Positions 23,110-35,715 of a DNA stretch of 64,000 nt are shown one piece after another. The stretch is from Catonia carolina (Eukaryota; Arthropoda; Insecta; Hemiptera; Achilidae): NCBI GenBank assembly GCA_035578175.1, contig JAQMRL010000001.1, positions 49,003,553 to 49,067,552 of the forward strand, in the 5' to 3' direction. Below the pieces are notes generated by a model, which saw only the letters and a program-made list of their open reading frames with translations, did no database searches and was not told the DNA's origin. Position numbers and translations under genes: made by a program. Within the stretch, counting starts at the first letter, position 1; each line of letters starts with the position of its first letter.

Positions 23110-25610
23110 GTAAAAACAGAAAACAAAAGTCGTTAATAAATTATACTAGGTATACATACCTAAAATGAAATAAGCTGTCTCAAATAGATTAACATTTTTA
23201 CCATTAAGACGTTTTAGATAGGATTGATTATATTTATTTTTCAAAAAATAAATCAAGCCATTCCTACTACAATGTTATTCATGGATTCCTGAGTTTGACT
23301 CCTAACAAGGAGTATCTGGAAGAGACCAATTATCATAAGTGATCACAGGAGTTGACGTGACCATAAGATCCAAAAGAGCTATTATAAATAGTAACAAATA
23401 TAGAATATTTTTGTATGAGTCAGTTTTTGATGTAATCTTAAATACTATCGAACAATTTTGATTACACTTTCTATGATGTCTTAATTCTCATCATAAAGTG
23501 GCATACGTTGTATTCAGGAGGAGGAAATCAAGAAAAACTATCAGAGAAACTTAAGAACTTGTTTAGGGTCCACAGACCAAATATACGAAAAGAATTTTTT
23601 TCCAGTGCTATTAACCATCTGGGGGTGGCTGTGCTGTTCTCTGATTACAATCTCATTCATACACTGATTTAGATTTAGAATGCTGAAATTTGGCACAGTT
23701 CCTTCATTGTGAGTTTAAGAAAAATATGGGCTATAAACCCCAAAATTTTACAACATTATACTTAAAACAGGTTTAGGCTATTCAAGTATTCAGTTGCAGG
23801 ATCGTGTGTGTGTAAGTTGTAATACAGCGAGAATTTACATTAATCGCAACTTTATTTTTACTTATTGTATATTTATTTATTTATTAATTAGTTATATTTT
23901 GTATACACATAGTGTATTTGTAAACCATACAGATTCTGTAAGAGAAAAATAGATTATGGTTAAGTAGACTTTTAAAATTTTTACTGATAGACCAAGAATC
24001 ATTGAGGGAAGAATAGGTAAATGAGTATTCTAAAATAAATATGATGGGCAAGATAGACAAGTTTTTTTTGGATTTCCTCAAACTTGAAATTTTTTTTGAC
24101 TTGTTAAGGATGATTTTGAAAACATTTTATTACATTCTAGAACAAATTTCACCTCTGCTTTTAAAACCTCAAACTTTAAAATTTGTGTCTCTAGAAGAGA
24201 AGGTGATAGTGACGTAAAATTAGTAAAACCACGAAAAGATGCTGTAACCACAATATATACAACAAATTTGTTGGTTAGAAAAATGAGTTTGTCACAACTT
24301 AAGTTGAACGGAAGCAGCTTCCACCAGCACACCACTAGGAAATTTATGCCATATTTGAAGGGTGTTTACATCATGAAATTTGTTTCAACAGACATTAATT
24401 ATATTTTTAACTTTATATTTTAAAAATTTTAACTTAATATTTTAAGCTTTTACACATGAAAGCACTCAAGCTATAAGCTAATTTGTAAATGCGTCAGAAA
24501 AAAATATTGATTAACATCAGAAGTTTTGCAACATCCCTCATTATAAATGGACCACAACACATTCATTATTTAAATTAATTCAAAATTTGTTACATAGAGA
24601 ACACAAAGTTTTACAAATGAACAAAGTTTTATGATATAATTGTTTCAGACTGACATTTAGAATGACATATGTGGTAAGTATTCTAGAAATTTATAATGAC
24701 ATGAACAATACTTAATCAGAATTAATATCAGTCAACTAAAAATTTTGCAAACATACAAACAAAGTCGCAAATAAGTACCTAATTCATTAAATGCAAATTA
24801 ACATTTACAAAATAAATAAGTACTTTTAAGCTATAAAGTATAAGTAATTCAAAGCTATAAAAGAAATTTAATAGAATAGAGTAAAAATTCTGTGTAAATG
24901 TTCAATGCCAAAATTTGGTGGGTATGATAATATTGTATTAGAAATAAATTTATGTTCAAATAATCTTACAAGAGACAATTTAAAAATAACTTTTATTAAT
25001 GATAAAAAATATTTAAAATTTCTACATAAAAAAACTGAAAATATTAACCGATTTGTTTACATTTATTAAAGGTATAACATAATACATGACAATGATTATC
25101 TTTTAACAGTTGGGCAATTGAATGGGGCAAAGTTCACTTTCAACCAACTACTCCTAATTAGTAAGTATAGTTTGTAGTTGTTTTTAAACAACAAAATAAA
25201 AAAAATGATAAATGAACTATTAAGGATTATCCGTACAATTGTACTAACAATATGTTTGCAAAAAGTCAATAATCCTTTAACTTTTTTTTGCTGTTTTATT
25301 CAAAAACTCAATGAAGTTATTAAACTGTACCAATGGGAAACAAGGTGGAAATCTGACATTCAGGTCAATTTGTACATGAACCAATTACAAAGCCATAATA
25401 TATAAATAAAGGAAATTTAACGCGAAAAACCATCTACACAAATAACTCCGAATGAAATAAAACAAATATTAAAAAAACATTTTGTTTAAGAATACATTTT
25501 AATGTCAGAAATTATTTACATTCATGTGGAAAAAAAGTCCACTTTGATATTGTTGAAGGAAAATTGCTACTAAAACTCTATCATAAACAGTAAAATGTAA
25601 TCTTGGTATC
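23110..25610. other. Intron stretch, at most faint repeat relics
   Basis: Near 23290 gagtttgactcctaacaagg resembles a SINE B-box region. Around 23655-23760 the phrase tgctgaaatttggcacagtt is of a kind often seen in insect non-autonomous repeats. No second copy is present in the window and no ends were found. The rest is AT-rich and unremarkable. Confidence 0.25.
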
Positions 25611-25617
25611 TACATAA

Positions 25618-25735
25618 ATAAAGCCTGCCTCAATGGCATAGTGATTAGAACACTAGCTTATAAAACAGAAGGTCTTGGATTTGATTCTCGACTAGTCAGA
25701 AGTCAAAACGTACAATTCCCAAAAATAACAAATAA
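25618..25735 (+). repeat. tRNA-derived SINE-like copy
   Basis: GGCATAGTGATTAGAACAC resembles a Pol III A box. GGATTTGATTCTC, about 33 bases later, resembles a B box. It ends in an AAAATAA-rich stretch. Old copy with many changes. Confidence 0.5.
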
Positions 25736-25747
25736 AATAAAAAAACC

Positions 25748-25915
25748 AACGCCATAATGCAGTAATAGAGTATTCAACTGTAAAGTCTTGTGTTTTAATT
25801 CCTTGCTAGGCTAAGAAATTTCTCACACCATTCCACTTGAATAATGAGTTTCACAAACCACTACAATCATTAAAGGACAAGCAGTTGACACAATATTACA
25901 TGAACTAAAAAAAAA
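25748..25915 (+). repeat. Second SINE-like copy, adjacent
   Basis: This starts ACGCCATAATGCAGTAATAG (A-box-like). It has TTTTAATTCCTTGCTAGG (B-box-like). It continues into cacaccattccac and ends in an A-run near 25910. The same cacc-attccac phrase occurs near 19310, suggesting a second SINE family. Confidence 0.4.
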
Positions 25916-26267
25916 ACAAATAAACACTTTTTAGTTTTTTGTCACATCAATATCTGTTGTTAGTGAATATATTGAAGTACAGCACAGCAAAAGATAGATG
26001 ATCAAATTTTTTAGATCCTAGCCTAGCATCAATACCATGATTTCTGGGAAAGCACTGCAGTGCACTAATAACTGAACCAGTGAAGTGGCCATTATATATT
26101 TAAAACCCAAAATGTTGTCCAATTTAGTTTAAATGGAGATTCTGTTTACCCTTAAATTTTAATTCTACCAAGTAATTTAAATAATTTTTACATGATTGTA
26201 AAGAGGACAGTTTCAGGATTTTACAAAAAAAAAATTGATAAAAACTGAGATGAGATGCTGAGAATAA

Positions 26268-26425
26268 ACAACAGGAATCTTATAAATGAAGCTACTCCAC
26301 ATTTATATAAATTTCTTATTTCAGGAGTTATAACCAACATGAGAAGTAAAAAAACAGGAATATTATAAATGAAGCTACTCTATAAATATCAATTTCTTAT
26401 TTCAGGAGTTTTAACCACTCAAATT
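26268..26425 (+). repeat. Tandem duplication of about 86 bp
   Basis: aacaggaatcttataaatga...ttatttcaggagttataacc is repeated about 86 bases later with a few substitutions and a small deletion. Both contain taaatgaagctactc and tttcttatttcaggagtt. Each copy ends with a sequence that would serve as a 3' splice site on the plus strand, but the gene here runs the other way. Confidence 0.7.
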
Positions 26426-26429
26426 TTAC

Positions 26430-27650
26430 AATTGTTGCAGTGATTTCATGCTAATACCAATACTTATTTACAAAAAGTGTTAAGAGTACTAAAAATCTGA
26501 ATGATTATTAAACTTTTGAAAAACAAATTTTAAATAATTGTGTTGCTAATCTGGTGGCAACATTGTAAAGTTTCATTTACCACCCAATAATATGTTCTTC
26601 ATATTCGCAAAACAACCTAAATCTAATCTAACAAACAACAGTTAAAACTCTTTGAACAACCACCTTTACCCACCAATCACCCTATAAAGAAATAATTTTA
26701 TTTACAAATGGTGTATGTATTTTTAACTCTAAGTGACCACACCTGTTCACAACCAATTTCAATTCATTTCTGTTACAACCATGAAATATTTAAAGTTTAC
26801 AATTTACAGAAAGAACAAAATTTTTTTGCCATCAGATTGAGATAATTCAGATGATACATGTTCATCACAGCGATAATCTTTTCTAATTATAATGATTCCA
26901 CACAGGACTAATTGCGTGAGTTGATTCGCATGGGCCAGCTGTTACTCATCAAAGATAATAGATGTTAATTTTTTTTACTATCAATAATGTGAAAATTCTG
27001 TAGAAAGAAATCTATGAATCAGAGAATTTCCTTGGGAGTCAATGTATAAATTATGTGACAGGTTAGAAATAAATTTCTTCAGTGCAAACCAAATCGGAGT
27101 TAAAAAGTTATATTTAAATAAATAGATAAAATGGACAAAGAGAATAATTTACATCTACATAATACACATTTGTTACTTTAATCTAATTTTTAAAGAGTAC
27201 ATCAAAACTACTGAAAAAAAACCACTTAACTACGTATTACAGAAGTGACATTGAAAAGAGTTTATTCAAGCATACATAGTATAGAAACAACCAATTTTTT
27301 TTCTCTTGTATAGAAAACTAATAGTACATGAATTATACACATAATTTGTGTGAAATAAAGAAAAGAAAATTACAATAATGTTTACAAAATGTTATGCAAT
27401 ATAATATTACATTTATCATGTTTTATTTAAAAGAGAAACAATAAAGAAAGATAGGAGCAAAACTCTTTTTACTTTCTAAGAAATTACATTGTTAAAGAAG
27501 TAAATTAATACTTAGAATATCATAAAAAGCCTTGAGAAACTAAATGCCTGTCATGAAATTGCATGTCAATTAATTACATCGAGTGTTCAATATAATAAAG
27601 AAAATTGTCACAACTAAGTTCCCTATTCTAAACTAATATTATAAAGAAAA
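26430..27650. other. Intron stretch without recognisable feature
   Basis: AT-rich intron. No coding region, RNA gene or repeat with ends was seen. Confidence 0.3.
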
Positions 27651-27659
27651 AAACTGTTT

Positions 27660-28060
27660 GTTTATTAGTTCGAGGTAATTTCAGAAACGACTAAACCAAT
27701 TTCAAAAACTTTTCAATGTTGGATGCTTAGAGCTTCCTGACTAACATCAGGCTATATGGCATTATATAGTATTAAAATTTTGGGAAAAACATTTGTGATT
27801 GGTAAAATAAAGTTATCAATATTATATTTGTTCGGTTTAAGTTTAGTTCTTTTACCTACCTATTCTTGTGTATACCATCAATTATACACAATGTATTTTC
27901 CTATACTCTTTCTTTTTTCAAAATCTTTGAAAATTACTACTGCTGTAAACACATGAAAATAACATCACAATTGATTTTCGCAAAGAAAATTATAAATAAA
28001 CCTTCAAAAATCAAAGAGATCATACTATATTTTTTTACGCAATTGATTTTTACCTACTTT
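27660..28060 (+). repeat. Interspersed repeat family C, copy 1
   Basis: This region aligns by eye with 35300-35715. Shared blocks include ctttcaatgttggatgcttagagcttcc (ctttcattgttggaagcttag in the other copy). Another is a later aatcaaagagat...tttttaccyactttttstc block. Spacing is similar. It is probably an old non-autonomous DNA element or untranslated part of one. Overlapping open frames are not conserved between the copies. Confidence 0.45.
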
Positions 28061-28067
28061 TTGTCGT

Positions 28068-28456
28068 TGTTGTTTAGGTCATCAGCCAAAAGGCTGGTCT
28101 GAACCTTTAGAGGCTTTACTAAATAAAATGAGGAGTGAGATGGTTTACCATGCCTTCCTCACCGAGAGGAAAAGGATGCTTATCAGCATACCAGGTCCTT
28201 CGAAAAGCACCTACTTTCCACCCTGCAAATGACACTTTCACTTCATTCACCACAGGATCTGGCTGTATAATGAAATTCATGACTCTCCGAGAACTCTGAT
28301 TAGTGTTTTTTTACACCTCGACCTCTGTTGTTTACAAATGTTTCAGTTATATAATTGGCTGACCACGTGATAAGAAACAGAACTATTTTTTGTAGCCCTG
28401 GAACTAGCAGATGAGTGCAAATAATTTAACACTTAACCTGCTCGTTATGGGCAGAA
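28068..28456 (-). repeat. Repeat family B (SINE-like, hairpin 3' end), copy 1
   Basis: Read on the minus strand, the unit ends in CAGCCTTTTGGCTGATGACC and then TAAACAACAACGACAA, i.e. a short hairpin (AGCC/GGCT) followed by a CAA-type tail. The body contains tagttctgtttcttatcac, ttatctcctctgagag-like and agatcctgtggt blocks shared with copies at 42571, 49850, 52426 and 56620. A defined 3' end with a simple-repeat tail suggests a SINE or LINE-tail mobilised family rather than a DNA transposon. No tRNA promoter was recognised. Confidence 0.55.
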
Positions 28457-28671
28457 CTTTTTGTCATAACAAATATTCAGTTATTTTCATATCATACTTC
28501 TCCACTTCCACTGGTGATTCATGCTGATGTTAACAGAAATCTTGTTTCCAGTACTAATTAGTTTTATTTGTACAGTTATCATTTGGCTTTCAATGTGTAA
28601 GGTTGTAGGCTAAAGTTGAATATTTTAGTTACATTTGTTTCAGCAAGGGAAGTGGGTTGTCCAGTACTTTA

Positions 28672-28699
28672 TAATATATATATATATATATATATATTT
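28672..28699. repeat. (TA)n microsatellite with A-run
   Basis: About a dozen TA units followed by a poly(A) stretch. Confidence 0.9.
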
Positions 28700-29157
28700 A
28701 AAAAAAAAAAAATAAAACGAGTAACAAAACCTTGCACGACTATACGTTTATACAAAAACAAAACTGATTCAAACTATTTTTGAAACTAAGTGAAACAGTT
28801 TAATAATTTGAAGACTGACATCTAGTGTATAATCTATCCATCTATGACATGGACTAAAATAACGACATCTGCTTCTTTAAATCAGTTTTATTGATGTAAC
28901 TAAATGTACCATGACGATTCATAGTATGCTTATAATGTCAAAGCTACTAAATTTAAGAGAAACAGTTTTTAAATTGTTTTTATATTTATTTTATTACCTG
29001 TAAAATTCTTTTTATCAGTTTATTAGTTGTGTATGATAATTCGTTGACAATCATCAACATAACAGAAACAACCTAATAATATAACTGTTTTATGTACCAG
29101 TTTATCAAAACTTATAAAGAATAACTGACATGAGAAAAAATTTAATATTCCTTAATC

Positions 29158-29470
29158 CACCGGGTTGGTCTAGTGGAAGTCATAGCTAAAGTCAGCTGTT
29201 TAACAGCTGATTTTTAGAGATGAAGGTTCCGTGGTTCAAATCCTCATAAAGGTAATTACTTTTATAAGAATTTGAATAGACAGTGATTAATCAGTGTACT
29301 TTGATAATTGCGGTTCAATTAACTATACAGTTAACTCTCAAAGGAATGGTCGGCTTGTCTGTACAAGACTACACCTCATCCTCATCACATTGGGTCATGG
29401 GGTTGCTTATTGTTCTTAATTGAACAGATTGCAACGTACACACATTAGGGATTAAAAATAAAAAAAAACT
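29158..29470 (+). repeat. tRNA-derived SINE (family S2), full copy
   Basis: This starts ACCGGGTTGGTCTAGTGG (A box). CGTGGTTCAAATCC (B box) follows about 60 bases later. Then comes a conserved body (aaggtaattacttttata, gtctgtacaagactacacc, tcattgggtcatg, cagattgcaacgtacacaca) and the end attagggattaaaaataaaa. A second copy lies at 58206-58825. Pol III boxes plus a long tRNA-unrelated body and A-rich tail make the SINE call firm. Confidence 0.8.
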
Positions 29471-29479
29471 CCTTGTCCT

Positions 29480-30170
29480 GAAAAAAGAAATAGCATAGTA
29501 TTGGAACCAGTTATTTCAAATTGATGGTACTGCAACAGTTTCTTTAACACATTTTATTTTAATAATAAAAAAAGTTATATAACTTCTCATAGCAGGATTT
29601 AATTCATAACTATTACAAAAGTGTATCTTACTTTCTACACAAAATTTTCTAATCATATTTTAGAGGAAGTTTATAGAAATTAACGAGCGACTAGTACCCC
29701 GCTTGCTGCGTTTCACAGCAAATTGAACTTAAAAGCGTTTAACCAAGCCAAATCATGATTGCCCAAATAAAATGATTCAGTAGCGGTAACAGGAATTTTG
29801 TTAACTACAGTATTAATTACCAGCAGAAGTGAAGAATATGACCTAGGAACTAAGTAAATACGCGTTATAAGAAAAAGTAGATAAAACCTCATTCTTAAAA
29901 AAATAAGTTATGATCTCTGATTTTTAGAAGATTTATAAAACTATGCAGAATTTGGATGTGAAATTATTTTTTTTTATAATTATCCCGTAAACAATTTTCA
30001 AATTCACTTCCTAAAAATTGAAGAGTAAAAGATGTAAAATACTAGACTAAACAAACTGCTAGTTTCACATACAAGAAAAATTATCTTTCCTGAAATTTGT
30101 TTTGCTTCAGTAATTACTTCTTTCCATTAAAAAATTGAATATCTACTGTATTACTAAGATAGTTTTTAAT
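29480..30170. other. Intron stretch without recognisable feature
   Basis: AT-rich intron between a SINE and Helentron-like copy 2. Nothing recognised. Confidence 0.3.
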
Positions 30171-30180
30171 CAAATTCCAC

Positions 30181-31124
30181 AAAATCTGGTGTGAAACACT
30201 CACACAACTTTCTCTTGCCAATGCAAATAATTAACAATATAACCAAACATTAGTAATAAAACATTAGAAATAAACAAAAAACTAACCTCTAAAAATATAA
30301 CCTTATTTTAATCATGACTGAAAGACGCAAAATGAAAATCGAACTCAGTTCGGCTTAAAAATACGGAAAATCACTCTTTCACACTAAACTAGGCTCTGTA
30401 GGGAAAAATGCTCTAAATAAAAGTTGTAGATCTTTTTATTTCCTATGAAATTTATTATATACAATTTTGTCGTAAAATGCATACTAAGGCTGAAATCTTA
30501 AAAAAATAGATTTTTCACACTTTTTCGTGAGAAAAAACAGAAAATTGCTAATTACCGCGAAACTAAGCGTTATACAAAAAAATGTTTGAAATAAGAGTAG
30601 TAGGTTTTTAAATTCTCTACAACTTTTATTATATAAGTTTTTGCGCTAAAATTTATAATGAAGCCGTAATCTTAAAAATACTATTTCTTTACGTGAAAAC
30701 AGCTTCACCGAGAATTTCAGCAAACATGGCGCCTACCCTATCTTGTAGGGCATAAAAAAATGAATAAACCAGGCGATCTAAAGAAAAATCTTAGGACCAG
30801 TTTTTGAGAAAATCGCAAAAAAGTGAAAAATTACACGAATAAACTGCTACTTCCGGTTGACCGATTTTGATGAAAATGTTCGTGTCGGGTCCGGTAGTGG
30901 TATGTAACTTAAGTTTCAAGTTTGAAGTTCGTACGATGTTCCGTTCTTGAGATATTCTGTTCACACACACACACACACACACACAGACCAATCGCTAAAA
31001 ACATGTTTTTTGGGTTCAGGGGGTCTGAAAACGTATAGATCCGGTGAAAACTCGATTTCAAAAAATCGACATGAAAACAATACTTTCCTTCCTATATATT
31101 CATATAGGCAAGAGAAAGTAAAAA
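30181..31124 (-). mobile_element. Helentron-like non-autonomous element, copy 2
   Basis: Minus-strand copy of the element seen at 4578-5507. It begins (minus strand) with TTTTTACTTTCTCTTGCC at 31124 and ends with the stem-loop and ACCAGATTTT at about 30181. The internal microsatellite is a longer (CA)n run at 30961-30985. The two diverged internal modules are present. Many single-base differences separate it from copies 1 and 3, so it is not a recent segmental duplication. A tRNA-like SINE follows 40 bases beyond its 5' end. Confidence 0.65.
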
Positions 31125-31160
31125 TTAACATCCAAGATAAACTCTGTATAATAAAAATAA

Positions 31161-31335
31161 GTCTGCCGCCTCCAAAGCGTAGTGGTAGCACGCTGGGCTA
31201 CGTGGAGGTCCCGGGTTCGATTCCTGGCTAGGGTCTGGAAATTATAACAAGTCACAACCCAACATTTTGTTACCTACTGCAGTCGCTAATGACCAAGCTG
31301 TTGAAGTGACTTTAAATAACAAAGTTTGGGATGTT
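31161..31335 (+). repeat. tRNA-derived SINE (family S1), copy 1
   Basis: This starts GCCGCCTCCAAAGCGTAGTG (A box AAGCGTAGTGGTAGCACG). It has GGTCCCGGGTTCGATTCCTG (B box), then ctggaaattataacaagtca. Its 3' block, gcagtcgctaatgaccaagc, is shared with copies at 37445 and 55150, and it ends aaataacaaa. The tRNA-like head is well preserved. Confidence 0.8.
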
Positions 31336-31339
31336 ATAT

Positions 31340-32050
31340 AAAAGCTAGGCTTTCCTATATTAAACTACCTTCCTAAATGACAAATAAAATAAAAGACAAA
31401 TTCATCTAACCAAAGAAATTTTTCCCCAAAATTATAAAAATTATGTAATACTATATTGGCTACGTTATTCAGGAAGCTATACAACAATGAAATAATTTTT
31501 GCAATGGTTGGCTAGTTTCTTAGATTACCTCGTACAAACACACAAATATTACTTCTTTATGATATTAATATAGATAAAGCTAAAGTTAAATACACAATTG
31601 GTAAAACCATATACAAATATGGAAACTACAAAGATTTTATTGTTTAATAAAATTTTTATGAAGGTATAAATGTTTAAAATACATCCCCTAAATATTTTTA
31701 AGGTAAAAAACCAAGACAGGTTACCATTGACTGCTACTCCATATAAGAATGTAGAGTAGAGCTGCATTCTGCCGCTTGTCATTAATCTAAATGACAACAC
31801 ACTATTAGTTTTCATCGACCTGTAATTTTTTTTAACGCTATTCTAATTCTCTTTTCATTTAGTTAGTTTTATTTTTATTAACAAGTTTCAGAGAATTGAC
31901 ATACTAATCCAAACACAAATTAATTGCAACCAATTAATTAAAATGTTTTCAGAAGATGTTGGTATTGGTAAACTGTTTCTGAATTTTTTTCAATTTTAAT
32001 GGTGTGTACTAAACTCTGATCATGGTAGATTTAATGAAACACGGTTTATT
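31340..32050. other. Intron stretch without recognisable feature
   Basis: AT-rich intron. The minus-strand open frame at 31549-31815 shows no family resemblance. Confidence 0.3.
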
Positions 32051-32059
32051 CAACTTGAG

Positions 32060-32300
32060 ACCATGTAAAGTAACTTTAAACATTTCTGGAAGTTCCTTCC
32101 AGAGTTACCAAAGCAAGACAGTTGATCTTGATGCCGTTCTTTGATCCTCCACTGTGTACTTCATTTAATAATAATTTCTAGCAAAATTCTAATTTCTATT
32201 CCCTAATAATCTTCTCCAGCACACAGTTAAAAAGAACATTTGACAGTCTATCACCCTCCTTAACAACAGTTTTCCCGTTTCCTAGAATACTGCCAGATTT
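32060..32300 (-). pseudogene. Decayed LINE reverse-transcriptase fragment
   Basis: On the minus strand the translation reads KEGDRLSNVLFNCVLEKIIR, a clear match to the reverse-transcriptase motif (R)QGDxLSPxLFNxxLExxIR. A stop and a shift follow. Later come GSKNGIKINCLAL and then disrupted sequence where the catalytic FADD box would be expected. The catalytic YADD/FADD residues are lost. Ends are not recognisable. Confidence 0.7.
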
Positions 32301-32309
32301 CTTGAAATG

Positions 32310-33990
32310 TAACACCAAAACATGTTAGTGTAAATAAATAAGAAGACAATTAAAAAGCAGCATTAAGAAGAATATAGATTGGTGAAAACTAAAACGTACT
32401 ATTTTGTCATTCTGATTTATTTAATAACATTTATACTCAATTTTTGTGATCTATAACAGTAATTATTTTAGTACAATATGATAACAAAAAAAGTAATTGA
32501 TTCTATTGTTTTCCATGTTACTTAGTTTATCATACAAATTTGCTTTTAAAACATTAGCACCTGAATTTTTTTTTTATAAAATATATAATTTAAACGTAGG
32601 CTTTTATTTTGTGAAATACATTGATTATATATGCCTACAGAAAAACCTTTTATGTATGTGGAAATTATTATCAATTCAATGTTAAAACGATTAGAAATTA
32701 CAGATAAAGATGTTTACCAAATAATTACATACAATAAATTAAAATATTTACACCTAACGATACATTTTCCTTTCGATCAATTATTTGAACAGTAATTGCA
32801 TTTGTATGAAGAAGAATAATATGTGCATTTAAAAATATAAATAAAGTACAGTAATTTTGAGAATGAAAGTACATAATAAAATGAATTACACTTTCACAAC
32901 TTCCCCTTCTCTCCTGAGTTACAACAGTACTACTGTTATTAATAAATTATATACATGGATACCAACAAAGCATGTAGTATTTAAATTACTGCATAACTAT
33001 TAAATATTACGTGAATTTAATAAAAAAAACCCACTCAAGGTCATCCTACTTTACACAATTACCTATAAATACAGTTCAATTCTCAACAACTAAATAAATT
33101 CAATGAACCCATCATTACTTGAAAACACTTGAGAGATAAATAAGTATTCTAAAAATATTTTTCCTGTATAGCATACATTATACATTTTGATAGTAACTAA
33201 CTTGTAATGTTGAATCGTAATGACTAAATCAACAGTTTCTAGAATGTTTTATTTTTTTATTATCTCTACATGTAAATGTTAAAACCTTTACCGACTCGCT
33301 CATCATTAAGTGAATGGCTCAACAGAAAAACTTTGCTAGCAGCAAAATTTACAAAAGTGAGGTTTCAGTGGAATACGTTCTATACGTCCTATATTTGATC
33401 ATTATAGTGACTGTTAACGGGTAGAATTGTAACTAAAATCTTGGAAGTTCTTGAAACAAAATTGTCATACAGTGAAAAATCATTATACAGCTAAGAATCA
33501 GATGATATCTTTCACTTTTTGTAAAAATTTGTTTTTGTTACTTGCAACGTTTTTCCATTGACCCATTGTGATCACCTAGAGAGCATTTCCATTCTGCCCA
33601 TTTGCACCTAAGATGTCAAAAGAGGCCGGCAAACCTCAATGAAATAATTTCAATATAATACTAAAGAGTTGCAGTTTTAAAATCAGCACGTACAATCTAT
33701 GAGATTAAACGGTGTCTCTCGTGCAGCCGATCCTAGCTGCTACTAGTCTAACTAAAAATATTGTCCACATTGGTGAATACACACTCACTATGTAAATTCA
33801 AAATTGAAAATAACATTTCATAAAAGATAGATTTAGGCTATACGTATACCAAACAATCAATTTGTTTAGAACCGAGTATTATACATGATTTACACTATGT
33901 TGATTTTTCAATAAAATTACTAGCTAACTTGCGCAAATTAATTCATACAAAATGTACTAAATTATTTACAACCACAATTTCACAGTAAAA
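32310..33990. other. Intron stretch without recognisable feature
   Basis: AT-rich intron. No supported feature. Confidence 0.3.
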
Positions 33991-34067
33991 ATATTACATA
34001 AGTCTTATTTTACAACGTTTTGTACTAGTGTTATTATTAAATTATTATGAAATAATATATTCCCCTA

Positions 34068-34150
34068 ATAAACAATTCTCATTACTAAAATTACCCTTTA
34101 AAACAAACTGAACTTCACAATGCCGCCACCAGAATAGTATAGTTGGTAGA
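34068..34150 (+). repeat. Dispersed repeat E, copy 1
   Basis: The block aataaacaattctcatt ... aaacaaactgaacttcacaatg recurs at 43610-43700 with modest divergence. Short and without visible ends. Confidence 0.45.
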
Positions 34151-34344
34151 GTCATGAGTTTGCCTTTGATTTTAACAAAAAGTAAAGGGGGAAAGCACTA
34201 GTGCGCTTGTGCGACTGCTTGTTGTCAGTTCACCACCACAACAACGTAAACTATACTTAGAGAACATACAGTGTATCGCAGAAACTTTTGTAGGTTAACT
34301 GTACGAATATAACTGTTTGTTACCGTAAATGGAAATGTCGGTTC

Positions 34345-34810
34345 CGCAAAAACGCGGTTGAACTATTCACAGTGCTGAACAAAATCTAATATACAAAGTA
34401 ATAAAATGCTGTAAATTGAAGCTAAACAAAAATACCTTTCCATGCCCCTTAACAAACGCTGTGAGCGAGTGGCTAACTACTGTGATGTTTCTCTTCCTAC
34501 AATTCGAAAAATAAAGAAGAAAGTAAAAGACAGTGAAGAAGATAAGTCTTCATAAACAGATTTTTTAACACCTGGTAAAAAAAAGAAACGGTTATATCAA
34601 TATGAAGTGATTCCAACATGTGAAACTTTATTACTGGTTTTGAAAGAGAGGCTGAATTTTAGTTGGAAACTTTGTACATTAAGAAAAATTTTAAAGGAAA
34701 TGGGGTTTAAGTGGGAAAAGTGTCAGTCACAAAGTATATTAATTGAAAGGCAACAAGTGGTTAACAAACGGTGCAATTGCCAAAAGTCAACTATAGTGTC
34801 TCACTGTTGA
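34345..34810 (+). pseudogene. N-terminal transposase fragment of a DNA transposon (Tc1/mariner-like)
   Basis: Translation in shifting frames gives SAEQNLIYKVIKCC, then ERVANYCDVSLPTIRKIKKK (a helix-turn-helix-like segment). A stop and TPGKKKKRLYQ follow. Finally an open stretch (34607-34810) reads LVLKERLNFSWKLCTLRKIL and KEMGFKWEKCQSQSILIERQ. The pattern TLRKxLKxxGFKWxKCQxxRxxLIER is familiar from insect DDE_3-type transposase N-terminal regions. The catalytic part is missing. No TIRs were found. Confidence 0.55.
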
Positions 34811-34819
34811 GGGGGTCAG

Positions 34820-35295
34820 AAAAATTGTAATGAAGATCAGGAAAATTAATTATTCCAGTTATTTACAGTATAAAAGAGAATTTCCTTTAAAACATACACT
34901 TCCAAGTATTACAAGATAAACATGAATAAATATTACAATTTATTAGTTTAAATTACATTAAGGAAAACCCCACATGATTAACACTATGTCATTTAATAAC
35001 AGCAATTATTTAATAACAGTAATCATTAATATCACACGTAAGGCAAAATTTTGATAAAAGGATGAGTGGAATATTTAGTGTTACCTCAGCAACAGATAAT
35101 TGATTTTATCGTCCGGTCAACTGATTATTATTAATTTATAAATTACAGAAATTCATTTAAAAATGCCAACTTCATAAATGTTACACCTACATAATACCTA
35201 CACAAACTAATCAATTAATTAAATTTGTTAACAAATTTAATTAGGTATTCAATATAATATTTAACTTAAAACGTAAACTGAAATATTATATGAGC
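34820..35295. other. Intron stretch without recognisable feature
   Basis: AT-rich intron. Nothing recognised. Confidence 0.3.
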
Positions 35296-35299
35296 ATAA

Positions 35300-35715
35300 T
35301 GTTTGTACAAGGTAATCTTAGAAAGTATCAAACAATTTCATTAACTCTTTCATTGTTGGAAGCTTAGAACTTCCATAGTAACCTAGTATACAGCATTAGA
35401 TAATTTTTAAATTTCAAAAAAATTTGAGATTGGTTAAATTATGAGTATATGGTTAACAGTATGAGTCATTTGGAAAAGTTAGTTATTTTCTCTATCAGTG
35501 TTATACCATCTACTGTATTATAAAGTCAGGTTTCAAGTACAATACAGTACTGCCCTACAATATGACATGACCCAAAAAAAAAATTAAAAACTTATTTACA
35601 GTGCACATATCCAAAAAATGTCATATCCAACTTCTGCATAGAATAAAAACCTTCTACGAATCAAAGAGATTGTACAACTTTGTTTTGAGAAATACATTTT
35701 ACCCACTTTTTCTTA
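35300..35715 (+). repeat. Interspersed repeat family C, copy 2
   Basis: Diverged copy of 27660-28060; see the shared blocks described there. No open frame spans it. Confidence 0.45.

Noticed and set aside
24078..24335. Possible Harbinger-like relic in the plus-strand translation
   Set aside because: A weak resemblance over about 30 residues only; no TIRs and stop codons throughout.
30961..30985. CA repeat considered as a separate microsatellite locus or CRISPR-like array
   Set aside because: It is the internal microsatellite of the Helentron-like element; no spaced direct repeats of CRISPR type occur anywhere in the window.
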